DNA of 16,106 nucleotides. It comes from a bacterium (GTDB lineage Bacteria > Bacteroidota > Ignavibacteria > Kapaibacteriales > UBA961). The position numbers and the translations under genes are program-made. Positions 7,759-15,867 of this stretch are shown here, one piece after another; position 1 is the first letter of the stretch, and the number at the start of each line of letters is the position of its first letter. The stretch lies in NCBI GenBank assembly GCA_022844575.1, contig JALHLL010000023.1, positions 1 to 16,106 of the forward strand. The letters run 5' to 3'. The notes below the pieces were generated by a model, which ran no database searches, was not told where the DNA came from, and worked only from the letters and a program-made list of their open reading frames with translations.

Positions 7759-8238
7759 ATGATGAAAACACTAAGTACAATCATTATAAATACTCTCATT
7801 TTTCTCATTGTTTTAGTACTAATAATTATAGCATGGGAAAAGTTCGTGCCTAATGGGGGGCTTGTAGGAAAAGACCTCCATGAAATTGCATGGGCTATTG
7901 CTGAGAAAAAAGAATTACAGTTTGATGCGATAAGGGATTGTGAAGATATCAACCCCGATGATATAGACATACCAATAGTACAATCAATTAAAATTTCCTA
8001 TAGAAAAGCACTAAGCGTAATAGGGTTAACGATGTACTTGTCTGAAAGTGGAATTTCACATAAGTTGATCTTACATAGCCGGAAGGGATATATTCTGATT
8101 AAAGGTTTTTGTGCGAATGATCAGTTAATAGGTGTTGAAATTGATTATACGAATATTGATCCCCAGAGATTAAACGAATTGAAAACAGAAATAAACAATG
8201 TGTTCTACAGTTATGATGTAATTTGGAGAGAGTTGTAA
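7759..8238 (+). CDS. Small membrane-anchored protein of unknown function
   Basis: I do not recognise this 159-residue protein. Residues about 7-25 are one strongly hydrophobic helix (IIINTLIFLIVLVLIIIAW) behind a lysine at position 3, consistent with an uncleaved signal anchor. The rest (about 30-159) is soluble, acidic and of mixed alpha/beta character, with a cluster of aspartates at about 55-74 (CEDINPDDIDIP) and an ending rich in charged and aromatic residues. There is no enzymatic motif and only one cysteine pair candidate (C61, C118). Tandem ATGs at 7759 and 7762 are both possible starts. It faces the acetyltransferase gene tail-to-tail across 17 bases. The promoter-like repeat at 7612-7647 may drive it. 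Its position just after the toxin-antitoxin pair suggests accessory DNA, but no functional link is visible. Confidence 0.7.
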   Translation: MMKTLSTIIINTLIFLIVLVLIIIAWEKFVPNGGLVGKDLHEIAWAIAEKKELQFDAIRDCEDINPDDIDIPIVQSIKISYRKALSVIGLTMYLSESGISHKLILHSRKGYILIKGFCANDQLIGVEIDYTNIDPQRLNELKTEINNVFYSYDVIWREL

Positions 8239-8255
8239 TCTGGTAATTTGAGATT

Positions 8256-9047
8256 CTAACTTCTATTCTCATTCATCCATTGTGTGCCGAACTCCACTAA
8301 TTCTTTTGCCTGTAAAAGCCACAAATCGGCTTTGCCTACCGTATGGTGTTTTGTTGTTATGGATTGTGCTATATATTCGCGTGTTATGCGGTCAAAATCA
8401 TCACTATCCTCATCCACTTCATCATATTCCACCCATTGCCTTTTTCCGTCAATCAATATAGGTGCGCCTTGTTTACGAATTATTTTAGAAGGAAAATCGG
8501 AATAAAATTCCGATAAATGAAGTAGGGTATTGCTTTCAAACGGTGCACCGAAAAACAGTACATATCCCTTTGCCTTTATTATATGTGCCAAAGGCGAATG
8601 ATCACCCAAAGCGAAATCTAAAGCATGATTTTCCGTAAAATGTATGGCGTTTTTCCCCCATGCAGCAAATGAGCACAATGGATGATTGCTGCGATACACA
8701 TTCGGCATTTGTACAAATAAAGCAGGTACTTTTCCTATTCTTATTGTTGGTGCGGTTTGTGGTGTAAACACAGGCATTTTTTCACGTACTATTTGCCACC
8801 ATTCACTCGGTATCGGCGGATTTTGCCAATAGGCGGGTTCGCTATAAGTGGCGGAATGTGCAGGCATCATAATTGTTCCCGTTTCTCCGACGGAAGCACA
8901 AAGGGCATCAATTATGGCAAGTTCCGCACCGCATATATAACAACCGAATGCCGATATGGAGGAATGCACCAAAAGCGTCATACCTTCCTTCACACCAAGC
9001 GTATGCAATGCCTTTATCAAATCGTCCGTTGTAAGCATCTGCTCCAT
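8256..9047 (-). CDS. AAC(3)-family N-acetyltransferase
   Basis: A 263-residue member of the aminoglycoside 3-N-acetyltransferase/YokD family, which transfers acetyl from acetyl-CoA to an amine. Family blocks are in order: LLVHSSISAFG (25-35), GTIMMPAHSATYSEP (57-71), PVFTPQTAPTIRIGKVPALF (92-111), RSNHPLCSFAAWG (119-131), GDHSPLAHIIKAKGYVLFFG (148-167) and LHLSEF. Length is typical. Many chromosomal members do not give drug resistance and their natural substrate is unknown, so I do not call resistance. The start is strongly supported by AGAGGTGG just upstream of the ATG, one of the best ribosome sites in the window. It is the last gene of the trpS-pgi run, 34 bases after the GIY-YIG gene. Confidence 0.85.
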   Translation of the reverse strand: MEQMLTTDDLIKALHTLGVKEGMTLLVHSSISAFGCYICGAELAIIDALCASVGETGTIMMPAHSATYSEPAYWQNPPIPSEWWQIVREKMPVFTPQTAPTIRIGKVPALFVQMPNVYRSNHPLCSFAAWGKNAIHFTENHALDFALGDHSPLAHIIKAKGYVLFFGAPFESNTLLHLSEFYSDFPSKIIRKQGAPILIDGKRQWVEYDEVDEDSDDFDRITREYIAQSITTKHHTVGKADLWLLQAKELVEFGTQWMNENRS

Positions 9048-9081
9048 TATCCACCTCTATTATTCAATATTCCTTATAAAT

Positions 9082-9528
9082 TTATATCGAGTTTTTGATA
9101 TTCGGTTTATAGTTCTTATTTCTCGGCGGCAATAATATTTCTATTAAATATATCTCCAAAGCGGCAGCAATAAAATCATGCTTCGTAAAGCCAATCGTCA
9201 TAATACTAGTAATATCGGGAAACTCGCTTGATGGTTTATAATGCTGTTCCAAATCACCTTTATTCAATACCCACCCTTTACTTACTTTCGATGCCAAACC
9301 CGAATTTTTGCCGATACCTTTTCCTATATATACCAATTCATCGCCAACAAATAAAGCATAACAACCGCCGCTTTTATCATTATTCGGTACTTCGCCGTTA
9401 AAATACCATGGCTCCGACCATTCGGCATATTCGGCATTATCACGGTTAATGAATGTGGTAAAAAAATATTCCGTTGCTTTTCTTAATTCCTTCTCCGTCC
9501 TTTGTATATCCATACTATTATTATTCAT
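9082..9528 (-). CDS. Small GIY-YIG nuclease-fold protein
   Basis: A 148-residue protein with a GIY-YIG-like core. GCYALF at 55-60 matches the GIY strand and VYIGKGIGKN at 66-75 matches the YIG strand; a helix with candidate catalytic glutamate follows (AALEIYLIEIL, E125 or E130), then PPRNKNYKPN, which supplies the late asparagine. The N-terminal ~50 residues are helical then aromatic (WSEPWYFNG) and not recognisable. GIY-YIG domains cut DNA in repair, restriction and homing; the GCY/VYIG variant here also occurs in proteins of unknown role. The start at 9528 overlaps the pgi stop by eight bases (ATGAATAA), suggesting translational coupling; ATGs at 9540 and 9513 are alternatives. Its placement in a housekeeping run is unexplained. 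Nuclease activity is inferred only. Confidence 0.7.
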   Translation of the reverse strand: MNNNSMDIQRTEKELRKATEYFFTTFINRDNAEYAEWSEPWYFNGEVPNNDKSGGCYALFVGDELVYIGKGIGKNSGLASKVSKGWVLNKGDLEQHYKPSSEFPDITSIMTIGFTKHDFIAAALEIYLIEILLPPRNKNYKPNIKNSI

Positions 9529-11158
9529 TACTCCATGCATGTATTTGGCGTATTAAGTTATTGGTTGAGGCATCATGTTGCGGTTCATCGGCTTTATTGC
9601 TTAATTCGGGCAATATCTTTTTTGCAAGTTGTTTGCCCAATTCCACGCCCCATTGGTCAAATGAATTGATATTCCATAAAATACCCAATGTAAATACTTT
9701 ATGCTCATACATAGCTATTAAAGCACCCAAAGTAAAAGCATCTATTTTTTTACATAAAATCGTTGTCGTAGGGCGATTTCCCTCAAATATTTTGTGCTGA
9801 ATCAAACCCTCAATTTCTTTTTCATTCAAACCCGCTTTTTCTAATTCCTCACGCACTGTCGCAGCCGATTTGCCATTCATTAATGCTTCCGTTTGTGCCA
9901 AAAAATTAGCGAGCAAACGCTGCTGATGATTGCCGAGCGGATTATGCGATTGTGCCGCAGCAATAAAATCACAAGGAATTATATCCGTACCCTGATGTAT
10001 CAACTGAAAAAAAGAATGCTGGCTATCGGTTCCGGGCTGACCCCATACGGAAGGGTTTGTTTTATATTCCACTTTATTCCCATTCATAACCACAAATTTT
10101 CCAATACTCTCCATTTCCAACTGTTGTAAAAAAGCAGGGAATAAACGCAAATATTCATCATAAGGCAATACGGCATGATTAGCCATACCGTTTATTGTCG
10201 TATTCCAAAAAGTGCAAAAAGCCATCATTATCGGAATATTGTGTCGCATTTCCTTTGTATGAAAATGTTTATCCATTTCCTCACCGCCGGAAAGCAATTC
10301 CCTAAAACAATCATATCCGCATATCAAGGCAATAGGCAAACCGATTGCGCTCCATAGCGAAAATCTGCCGCCCACCCAATCCCAAAAACGGAATACATTA
10401 TCGGGATTAATACCGAATGCCGATGTTTCTTTTAAGTTGGTAGAAAGTGCAATAAAATGTTTTCCTACCGATTCATCATTACCGCCATTATTCAGAAACC
10501 ACATACGTGCGGAATGCGCATTCGTCATTGTTTCTTCGGTGGTAAATGTTTTCGAGGCAATAATAAATAATGTTGTTTCGGGATTGCACAGTGTTAATGT
10601 TTCCACCAAATGGGTGGAATCCACATTGGAAACAAAATGTATTGCCGTATTTTTTTTATGATACGGTTTTAATGCCGTGCATACCATTTTCGGTCCCAAA
10701 TCCGAACCGCCTATTCCGATATTAACGATTGTATCCAACCGTTTACCCGAATATCCTACTAATTCACCCGAATGGAATTTTGCACAGAAATTTTCCATTT
10801 GCCGAAGCACATCTTTTATTTCGGGTATAATATTTATGCCGTCCACTCTTATGTCATCCGATGTGGAATTACGCAATGCCGTATGAAGAACGGCGCGTTT
10901 TTCCGTAACATTTATCTTCGCTCCGCTAAACATCTGCTCTCGCTTTTGTGCAAAGCCGCATAATTCGGCAAAGTTCTCCAATGCTTTTAGTATTTCATCA
11001 TCAATTTTTTGTTTGGAAAAATCGCCAATCATATGCTCAAAGCTAAGAGTAAGTTTTTCCACCCTATTCTTATCATCATCAAATAATGATAGTATCGAAC
11101 GGTTTTTATATTGCTCCGCAATCTGTTGCAATACCTTTATATTCTCGTTTATATTCAT
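9521..11158 (-). CDS. pgi: Glucose-6-phosphate isomerase
   Basis: A 545-residue cytoplasmic enzyme interconverting glucose 6-phosphate and fructose 6-phosphate in glycolysis and gluconeogenesis. Both family signatures are present: WDWVGGRFSLWSAIG in the middle and INSFDQWGVELGK at about 497-509, which contains the conserved lysine. Phosphate-binding sequences (IGIGGSDLGPKM, ASKTFTTEETMTN) and the active-site GTDSQHSFFQLIHQG are intact. Length equals the usual ~545-550 of the long bacterial and eukaryotic form. The start at 11158 (MNINEN) fits that length; an upstream in-frame ATG at 11209 would add 17 residues and overlap the end of trpS. The gene begins 37 bases after trpS on the same strand and overlaps the GIY-YIG gene at its 3' end. 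No clear Shine-Dalgarno site. Confidence 0.97.
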   Translation of the reverse strand: MNINENIKVLQQIAEQYKNRSILSLFDDDKNRVEKLTLSFEHMIGDFSKQKIDDEILKALENFAELCGFAQKREQMFSGAKINVTEKRAVLHTALRNSTSDDIRVDGINIIPEIKDVLRQMENFCAKFHSGELVGYSGKRLDTIVNIGIGGSDLGPKMVCTALKPYHKKNTAIHFVSNVDSTHLVETLTLCNPETTLFIIASKTFTTEETMTNAHSARMWFLNNGGNDESVGKHFIALSTNLKETSAFGINPDNVFRFWDWVGGRFSLWSAIGLPIALICGYDCFRELLSGGEEMDKHFHTKEMRHNIPIMMAFCTFWNTTINGMANHAVLPYDEYLRLFPAFLQQLEMESIGKFVVMNGNKVEYKTNPSVWGQPGTDSQHSFFQLIHQGTDIIPCDFIAAAQSHNPLGNHQQRLLANFLAQTEALMNGKSAATVREELEKAGLNEKEIEGLIQHKIFEGNRPTTTILCKKIDAFTLGALIAMYEHKVFTLGILWNINSFDQWGVELGKQLAKKILPELSNKADEPQHDASTNNLIRQIHAWSNE

Positions 11159-11195
11159 AAGAAACCGTAGGTGAACATTTGTAAAATAATGATGA

Positions 11196-12218
11196 TTAGG
11201 TACGCTCAACCAAACCGACTTTTTTATACACTTTTCTTAATGTTTTACGTGCTGTGCTTCTTGCCTTTTCGGCACCCTCTTGCAATATTCGTGTTAATTC
11301 CGGTACATCCGAACGAATTTCATTATACCGTTCACGTACGGGTTTTACATATTCCACTACCGCGTCGGCAACGGCAATTTTAAAATCCGCATACCCTTTT
11401 CCTTCAAAATCCCGTTCAATATCGGCAACGGTTTTTCCTGTTGTTATACTGTATATTTCCATAAGATTACTTACGCCCGGTCTTGCCTCATCGTATTGTA
11501 TGGTGGTGCCGCTATCGGTTACCGCACGTTTAATTTTATTACGAATTTGGTCATCGGAATCTATAAGAAAAATAGTGGCGCCGGCATTCGGATCGGATTT
11601 CGACATTTTTTTTGTCGGCTCTTGCAAACTCATTATTCTGCCGCCGCTTTGCGGTATAAATGGCTCCGGTATGGTAAAGGTTGGCGAATAATGGAAATTA
11701 AAACGTTCCGCCACATTGCGCGTAAGTTCCAAATGTTGTTTTTGGTCTTCGCCAACGGGAACAAGATTTGCCTGATACAACAAAATGTCCGCAGCCATAA
11801 GTATCGGATACGTAAATAAGCCCACATTCACATTATCGCTATGTTGGCTCGATTTATCCTTAAACTGCGTCATGCGGCTACATTCGCCCATACCTGCAAA
11901 TGTGTTCAGAACCCAAGTAAGTTCCGCATGTTCCGATACATGCGACTGTATAAAAATTGCCGCCTGTTTGGGGTCAACACCACCCGCAATATAGGTGGCT
12001 GCTACATCCAAACTACGTCTGCGAAGTTCGGCGGGTACTTGCCGAACGGTAAGCGCATGAAGGTCAACAACACAGAAATAACACTCATACTGTTGCTGAA
12101 AAACCACCCAGTTTCTTAATGCTCCTATCATATTGCCGAGCATCAGATCGTTTGTAGGTTGCATACCGCTTAAAATAACGGGTTTTTTCTGCTCATTTGC
12201 TTGATTTTCCATAGCCAT
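11196..12218 (-). CDS. trpS: Tryptophan-tRNA ligase
   Basis: A 340-residue class I aminoacyl-tRNA synthetase that charges tRNA-Trp. SGMQPTNDLMLGNMIGALRNW at 17-37 holds the HIGH-type ATP site as MLGN, where the histidine position is methionine; bacterial TrpRS tolerates change there (TIGN in E. coli). KMSKS is intact at 204-208. Also present are the tryptophan-pocket region (FTYPILMAADILLYQ, 135-149) and the conserved VGEDQKQHLELTR. Length is normal. I chose 12218 (MAMENQ) since AGAAAG lies about ten bases upstream and the 28 residues of a longer frame from 12302 (MEALFRN...) are not family-like and would invade the divergent gene's promoter. It heads the minus-strand run trpS-pgi-GIY-YIG-acetyltransferase. 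Confidence 0.95.
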   Translation of the reverse strand: MAMENQANEQKKPVILSGMQPTNDLMLGNMIGALRNWVVFQQQYECYFCVVDLHALTVRQVPAELRRRSLDVAATYIAGGVDPKQAAIFIQSHVSEHAELTWVLNTFAGMGECSRMTQFKDKSSQHSDNVNVGLFTYPILMAADILLYQANLVPVGEDQKQHLELTRNVAERFNFHYSPTFTIPEPFIPQSGGRIMSLQEPTKKMSKSDPNAGATIFLIDSDDQIRNKIKRAVTDSGTTIQYDEARPGVSNLMEIYSITTGKTVADIERDFEGKGYADFKIAVADAVVEYVKPVRERYNEIRSDVPELTRILQEGAEKARSTARKTLRKVYKKVGLVERT

Positions 12219-12387
12219 AGCACGTTTCTTTCTAATCCGAATGATGAAGTGTAGTATAGCAAAATACGAGATTCGTCGGATATTGCGGAACAGTGCTTCC
12301 ACTTGTTTACACCGCCGACAATACTTTTTCGTCCTATTTTCGCATTATTACTATCGGTTCAATAGAATTAACGGATACAGGAACACC

Positions 12388-13812
12388 ATGGCTGAATACA
12401 CTGCACCATATACACCTAAAAACAAGATTCGCATTATAACGGCAGCATCTCTTTTCGATGGGCATGATGCCGCTATCAATATTATGCGCCGTATTATACA
12501 GGGCACGGGCGCGGAGGTGATTCACTTGGGGCATAATCGTGCTGCGCAGGATGTAGTGGATTGTGCCGTACAGGAAGATGCCCAAGCAATAGCCATGACA
12601 AGCTATCAAGGCGGGCATGTGGAGTATCTGAAATATATGTACGATTTGTTACGAGAACGCGGCGCAGCACATATTAAAATATTTGCCGGCGGCGGCGGTA
12701 CTATTTTACCTTCCGAAATAGAGGAATTGCATAAGTACGGTATCAATAGGATTTATTCGCCTGATGACGGACGCTCCTTAGGATTGCAAGGTATGATAAA
12801 CGATTTGGTTGAACAATCGGACTTCGAGACACCACTTTCTTTTGGCGATAATCTGTGGGATGAAATCGGTAAAAAGAATCCAACCGCCATTGCTCAAGCA
12901 ATTTCGATGTTGGAACGTGAACAAATGACCGATGCGGATATAAAAGAAAAGAACTCTACGGAAAAAACCATTCCCGTGCTTGGCATAACAGGAACAGGCG
13001 GCGCGGGCAAATCATCGATGACCGATGAATTGATATTACGTTTTCTCGAAGATTTTCCCGATAAAACGATTGGCGTTATTTCCGTTGACCCTTCCAAAAG
13101 AAAAACAGGCGGCGCATTACTTGGCGATAGAATACGCATGAATTCCGTAAGTAATAATCGTGTATATATGCGTTCATTTGCAACACGCCAGGCAAATATC
13201 GCGCTCAATAAAAATGTACATAGTGCCATTTCCATTTTAAAAAGTGCGGGTTTCGATTTTATTATCGTCGAAACGGCTGGTATAGGGCAGAGTGATTCGG
13301 AAATTACTTCCGTAGCGGATATTGCACTTTATGCCATGACACCCGAATACGGTGCGGCAAGTCAATTGGAAAAAATAGATATGATTGATTATGCCGACTT
13401 AGTGGCTATCAATAAATTCGATAAACGCGGCGCATTGGATGCCCTGCGTGATGTACGCAAACAGTACCAAAGGGGGCATGGTGCATGGTCTAAAAAACCC
13501 GATGAAATGCCCGTATATGGTACAATCGCATCACAGTTTAACGATCCGGGTGTTAATGCACTCTACCTTGCCATTATAGATAAAGTAAATGACAAAATGC
13601 AATTACAATGGCAAAGTTCATTAATAACACCAACAGCACAAAGCGAAAAAGTATATATTATTCCACCTGACCGTACACGCTATTTGGCGGAAATTGTGGA
13701 AGAATCCGCACGATATAATAAAATGGTAGAACAACAATCAACCATCGCAAGAAAATTATATCAGGTAAAAGGCACTTTGGAGACGCTGGGAGATCGAAAA
13801 AAAGAATTGTAA
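12388..13812 (+). CDS. icmF: IcmF N-terminal half: B12-binding plus GTPase chaperone, no mutase domain
   Basis: A 474-residue protein matching the first half of IcmF, the fused acyl-CoA (isobutyryl-CoA) mutase. Residues 12-145 form the coenzyme B12 domain with SLFDGHDAA (D24, H26, the lower cobalt ligand region) and SYQGGHVEY and GGGGTI loops. Residues about 195-400 form the MeaB-like G domain: P-loop GTGGAGKSS (202-210), ETAGIGQSD (295-303) and NKFDKRG (342-348). This domain loads and protects the cofactor. Full IcmF is roughly 1,090 residues; the substrate-binding barrel should follow the linker helix, yet the frame stops at 474. Thus the mutase chain must be encoded elsewhere, or the protein is a remnant. 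The start at 12388 has AGGA five bases upstream; a frame from 12241 would add 49 non-family residues. The last 28 codons begin with the 42-bp repeat, and the ending was probably supplied by the inserted cassette. Confidence 0.88.
   Translation: MAEYTAPYTPKNKIRIITAASLFDGHDAAINIMRRIIQGTGAEVIHLGHNRAAQDVVDCAVQEDAQAIAMTSYQGGHVEYLKYMYDLLRERGAAHIKIFAGGGGTILPSEIEELHKYGINRIYSPDDGRSLGLQGMINDLVEQSDFETPLSFGDNLWDEIGKKNPTAIAQAISMLEREQMTDADIKEKNSTEKTIPVLGITGTGGAGKSSMTDELILRFLEDFPDKTIGVISVDPSKRKTGGALLGDRIRMNSVSNNRVYMRSFATRQANIALNKNVHSAISILKSAGFDFIIVETAGIGQSDSEITSVADIALYAMTPEYGAASQLEKIDMIDYADLVAINKFDKRGALDALRDVRKQYQRGHGAWSKKPDEMPVYGTIASQFNDPGVNALYLAIIDKVNDKMQLQWQSSLITPTAQSEKVYIIPPDRTRYLAEIVEESARYNKMVEQQSTIARKLYQVKGTLETLGDRKKEL
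13726..13767 (+). repeat. 42-bp direct repeat, left copy, inside icmF 3' end
   Basis: These 42 bases encode VEQQSTIARKLYQV (residues 447-460 of the IcmF-like protein) and are identical to 15868-15909. Beyond the right edge, similarity decays: 10 of the next 15 bases match. Left of the edge there is none. The copies are 2,142 bp apart and bracket the ATPase/HNH module. They look like attachment-type or recombination repeats at a gene's 3' end. Confidence 0.9.
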
Positions 13813-13836
13813 ACTATTTATGAGAAATATAGCACT

Positions 13837-15174
13837 ATGTACGTAGAAGAGTTTACTATAGAAAACATTAAGGGGTTTGAGAAAATAAAGCTCGAAATGG
13901 TTGATAAGAAGAAAAACCCCGCACCTTGGATTACACTTTTGGGAGAAAACGGAGGCGGAAAAAGTACGGTATTACAAGCATTGGGATTGCTACTTGCCGG
14001 ACCCGAAAATGTAAATAAACTTTTACCTGTCCCATACGGATGGGTTAGAAAAGAAGGAACACCCGGAAAGTTAACAATACGAATACATCAAGGTAAAAAC
14101 GATCCGGGTACATTCGGACAGAAAATGGAGTCAAAATCGTTCGGATACACATACTATGTTACCGGTTCGGAAAAAGTAACAGTTCGTAATAAGCAGTATA
14201 ATGAACCGGCAATTTTTGAAAATTCTGAAAAGAGACTCACATGGTTGAAGGAAAATGCACTTACCTCAAAAGGTAAAGGGTGGTTTGCTGCCGGCTATGG
14301 TGCTTTTCGTCGTTTAACGCGAGAAAGCCGAGTAATAGTACCTACCCTTACTTCACAGGAAAGACATAATAACTTCACAACACAGTTTAAAGAAGATGAA
14401 GCACTTTCATCATTCGAGCAATGGATGATATATCTTGACTACCGAATAGTAAAAGGCGATAATGGAAGTAAAGCATTTGCTGAAAAACAGAGGGATATAG
14501 CTGTTCAAGCAATCAATACTATCTTGCCGGAGGGAGTATCGTACGATTCCGTATCAGCAGATGGAAAAATACTTTTTGACGTTAAAGGAATAAAGGTTTC
14601 AACCATTAGTTTAAGCGATGGTTACAGAAGTGTATTGGCTCTTATAGGCGATGTTATTTGGCGTATGCTTGACCATTTTCCTGAAAGTGCCGATCCGTTA
14701 AAAGAAGAGGGGGTTGTACTGATAGATGAGCTTGATATACATTTACACCCCGTTTGGCAAAGAGAAATAGCCGGTTTACTGCGTGACCAATTCCCTAATA
14801 TTCAGTTTATTGTTGCAACACATAGCCCATTAATTGCGGCAGGTGCAGGGACTGATGCAAAAACATTCAGATTTGTTTTTCATGGCGATAAAACTGAGGT
14901 GAAAGAGGTAGCGGACACAGCGTTTATGAGTGTTGATAGATTATTGGCAAGTAGTGCATTTGGTTTAGTATCGCCATTTTCGCCACAAACCGAGCGATAC
15001 CTACAGAAGTTCAAAATGCTGAAAATGAAAAGCAATCTGACAAGTCAGGAAAAAACCGAACTTGCAACAGTTTCCCCCATAGCTAAAAAAGCTTATGAAA
15101 GTTTTGGTGATACAAGCAGTCTCCAAGTAAGAATTGAACAATTTTTAGATGAGAAGTTCAATGATAAAGGTTGA
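13837..15174 (+). CDS. ptuA: PtuA-like AAA ATPase of a Septu-type module
   Basis: A 445-residue ABC/SMC-like ATPase (AAA_21/AAA_15 type). The N-terminal MYVEEFTIENIKGFEKIKLE is the usual start of this class. Walker A is GENGGGKST (36-44), the ABC-type signature SLSDGYRS (258-265), Walker B VVLIDELD (293-300, likely catalytic E298) and the switch histidine in ATHSP (H329). There is no TOPRIM domain, which separates it from OLD nucleases. Paired with a downstream HNH protein it matches PtuA, the ATPase of Septu anti-phage systems and of Ec78-type retron effectors; there it forms a complex that controls the nuclease. It starts 24 bases after the icmF stop and overlaps the HNH gene by 14 bases. 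Residues 385-445 are helical and probably contact the partner. It is within the repeat-bounded cassette. The defence role is inferred from family and pairing. Confidence 0.83.
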   Translation: MYVEEFTIENIKGFEKIKLEMVDKKKNPAPWITLLGENGGGKSTVLQALGLLLAGPENVNKLLPVPYGWVRKEGTPGKLTIRIHQGKNDPGTFGQKMESKSFGYTYYVTGSEKVTVRNKQYNEPAIFENSEKRLTWLKENALTSKGKGWFAAGYGAFRRLTRESRVIVPTLTSQERHNNFTTQFKEDEALSSFEQWMIYLDYRIVKGDNGSKAFAEKQRDIAVQAINTILPEGVSYDSVSADGKILFDVKGIKVSTISLSDGYRSVLALIGDVIWRMLDHFPESADPLKEEGVVLIDELDIHLHPVWQREIAGLLRDQFPNIQFIVATHSPLIAAGAGTDAKTFRFVFHGDKTEVKEVADTAFMSVDRLLASSAFGLVSPFSPQTERYLQKFKMLKMKSNLTSQEKTELATVSPIAKKAYESFGDTSSLQVRIEQFLDEKFNDKG

Positions 15175-15802
15175 AAGAGCAACTAAGCCGGCGATACTCA
15201 AAAAGAATGAAGAAAAATGGACGACAGATATTGTAAATGCTTCTGATGAACATACGAAGAAAAAGGCGATAGCAAAGTATAATAAAGGAACTATTAAAAA
15301 AGCATTGGTAAGTATGTTTCATGGCAAATGTGCTTACTGCGAATCTTATATTTCGGACGTTGATTATGGAGACATTGAACATTTCCGACCCAAGAGTAAA
15401 TTCCCTGAATTAGCTGTAACATGGGATAATCTTTTATTAGCTTGTAAACGGTGTAATGGCGCAGAACAAAAAGGTGATACATGGTATGACAATAATGAAG
15501 GAGGCCCTCTTGTTAATCCTTGTACCGACGAACCGGATGATTTCTTTGAATTCGAGTACGATGAAGAAACACATATCGCAATAGTAAAACCAAAAAATAA
15601 GAGGGGCGAGATTTCGGAAGAAGTATATGGTTTGAACAAAGATGAACTTCTTAGAAGTAGAAATCATTATATACGTACATTGGTTGTTTTGTCGCAACTC
15701 TACAATTCTGATGAAGAAGCCAAAACTCTTTTAGACATCGCAATCGAAAGTAAAAGCGAGTATGCTGCTTTTGCAAGAATGATTAAACGAAAATACACAT
15801 AG
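15161..15802 (+). CDS. ptuB: PtuB-like HNH endonuclease of a Septu-type module
   Basis: A 213-residue HNH nuclease of the TIGR02646/PtuB kind. Zinc ligands are KCAYCES (C57, C60) and LACKRCNG (C95, C98). The catalytic strand is GDIEHFRPKS (D71, E73, H74), followed by WDNLLLACKRCN (N90, N99). The start MIKVERATKPAILKKNEEKW is typical of this family; I prefer 15161 to the ATG at 15149 since GAGAAG lies close upstream and the extra four residues are not family-like. It overlaps the ATPase gene by 14 bases, implying coupled translation. PtuB cuts nucleic acid (DNA, and in the Ec78 retron context reportedly tRNA) under PtuA control. No reverse transcriptase lies in the window, so a free-standing Septu-like pair is the simplest reading. 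The helical C-terminal third (about 160-213) has no known motif. Confidence 0.83.
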   Translation: MIKVERATKPAILKKNEEKWTTDIVNASDEHTKKKAIAKYNKGTIKKALVSMFHGKCAYCESYISDVDYGDIEHFRPKSKFPELAVTWDNLLLACKRCNGAEQKGDTWYDNNEGGPLVNPCTDEPDDFFEFEYDEETHIAIVKPKNKRGEISEEVYGLNKDELLRSRNHYIRTLVVLSQLYNSDEEAKTLLDIAIESKSEYAAFARMIKRKYT

Positions 15803-15867
15803 AATAAAGTAAGAAAGTTGACCATATAATTTTTAATGTGTAAGAATCTTAATACATCAACAATCTC
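15803..15867. other. Short gap between the HNH gene and the right repeat
   Basis: These 65 AT-rich bases form the right end of the putative cassette. I see no hairpin, inverted repeat or open frame. The end has no similarity to the sequence left of the first repeat, so the similarity breaks exactly at the repeat edge. Confidence 0.5.

Noticed and set aside
12219..12302. 28-residue N-terminal extension of TrpRS
   Set aside because: It is not family-like, and starting at 12218 gives normal TrpRS length with a plausible ribosome site.
12241..12387. 49-residue N-terminal extension of the IcmF-like protein
   Set aside because: The extension is not family-like and lies in the divergent promoter region; the ATG at 12388 has AGGA at good spacing and starts right before the B12 domain.
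13813..15867. Retron (reverse transcriptase plus msDNA) around the ATPase/HNH pair
   Set aside because: No reverse transcriptase frame and no room for a structured msr/msd region; the flanking non-coding stretches are 24 and 65 bases.
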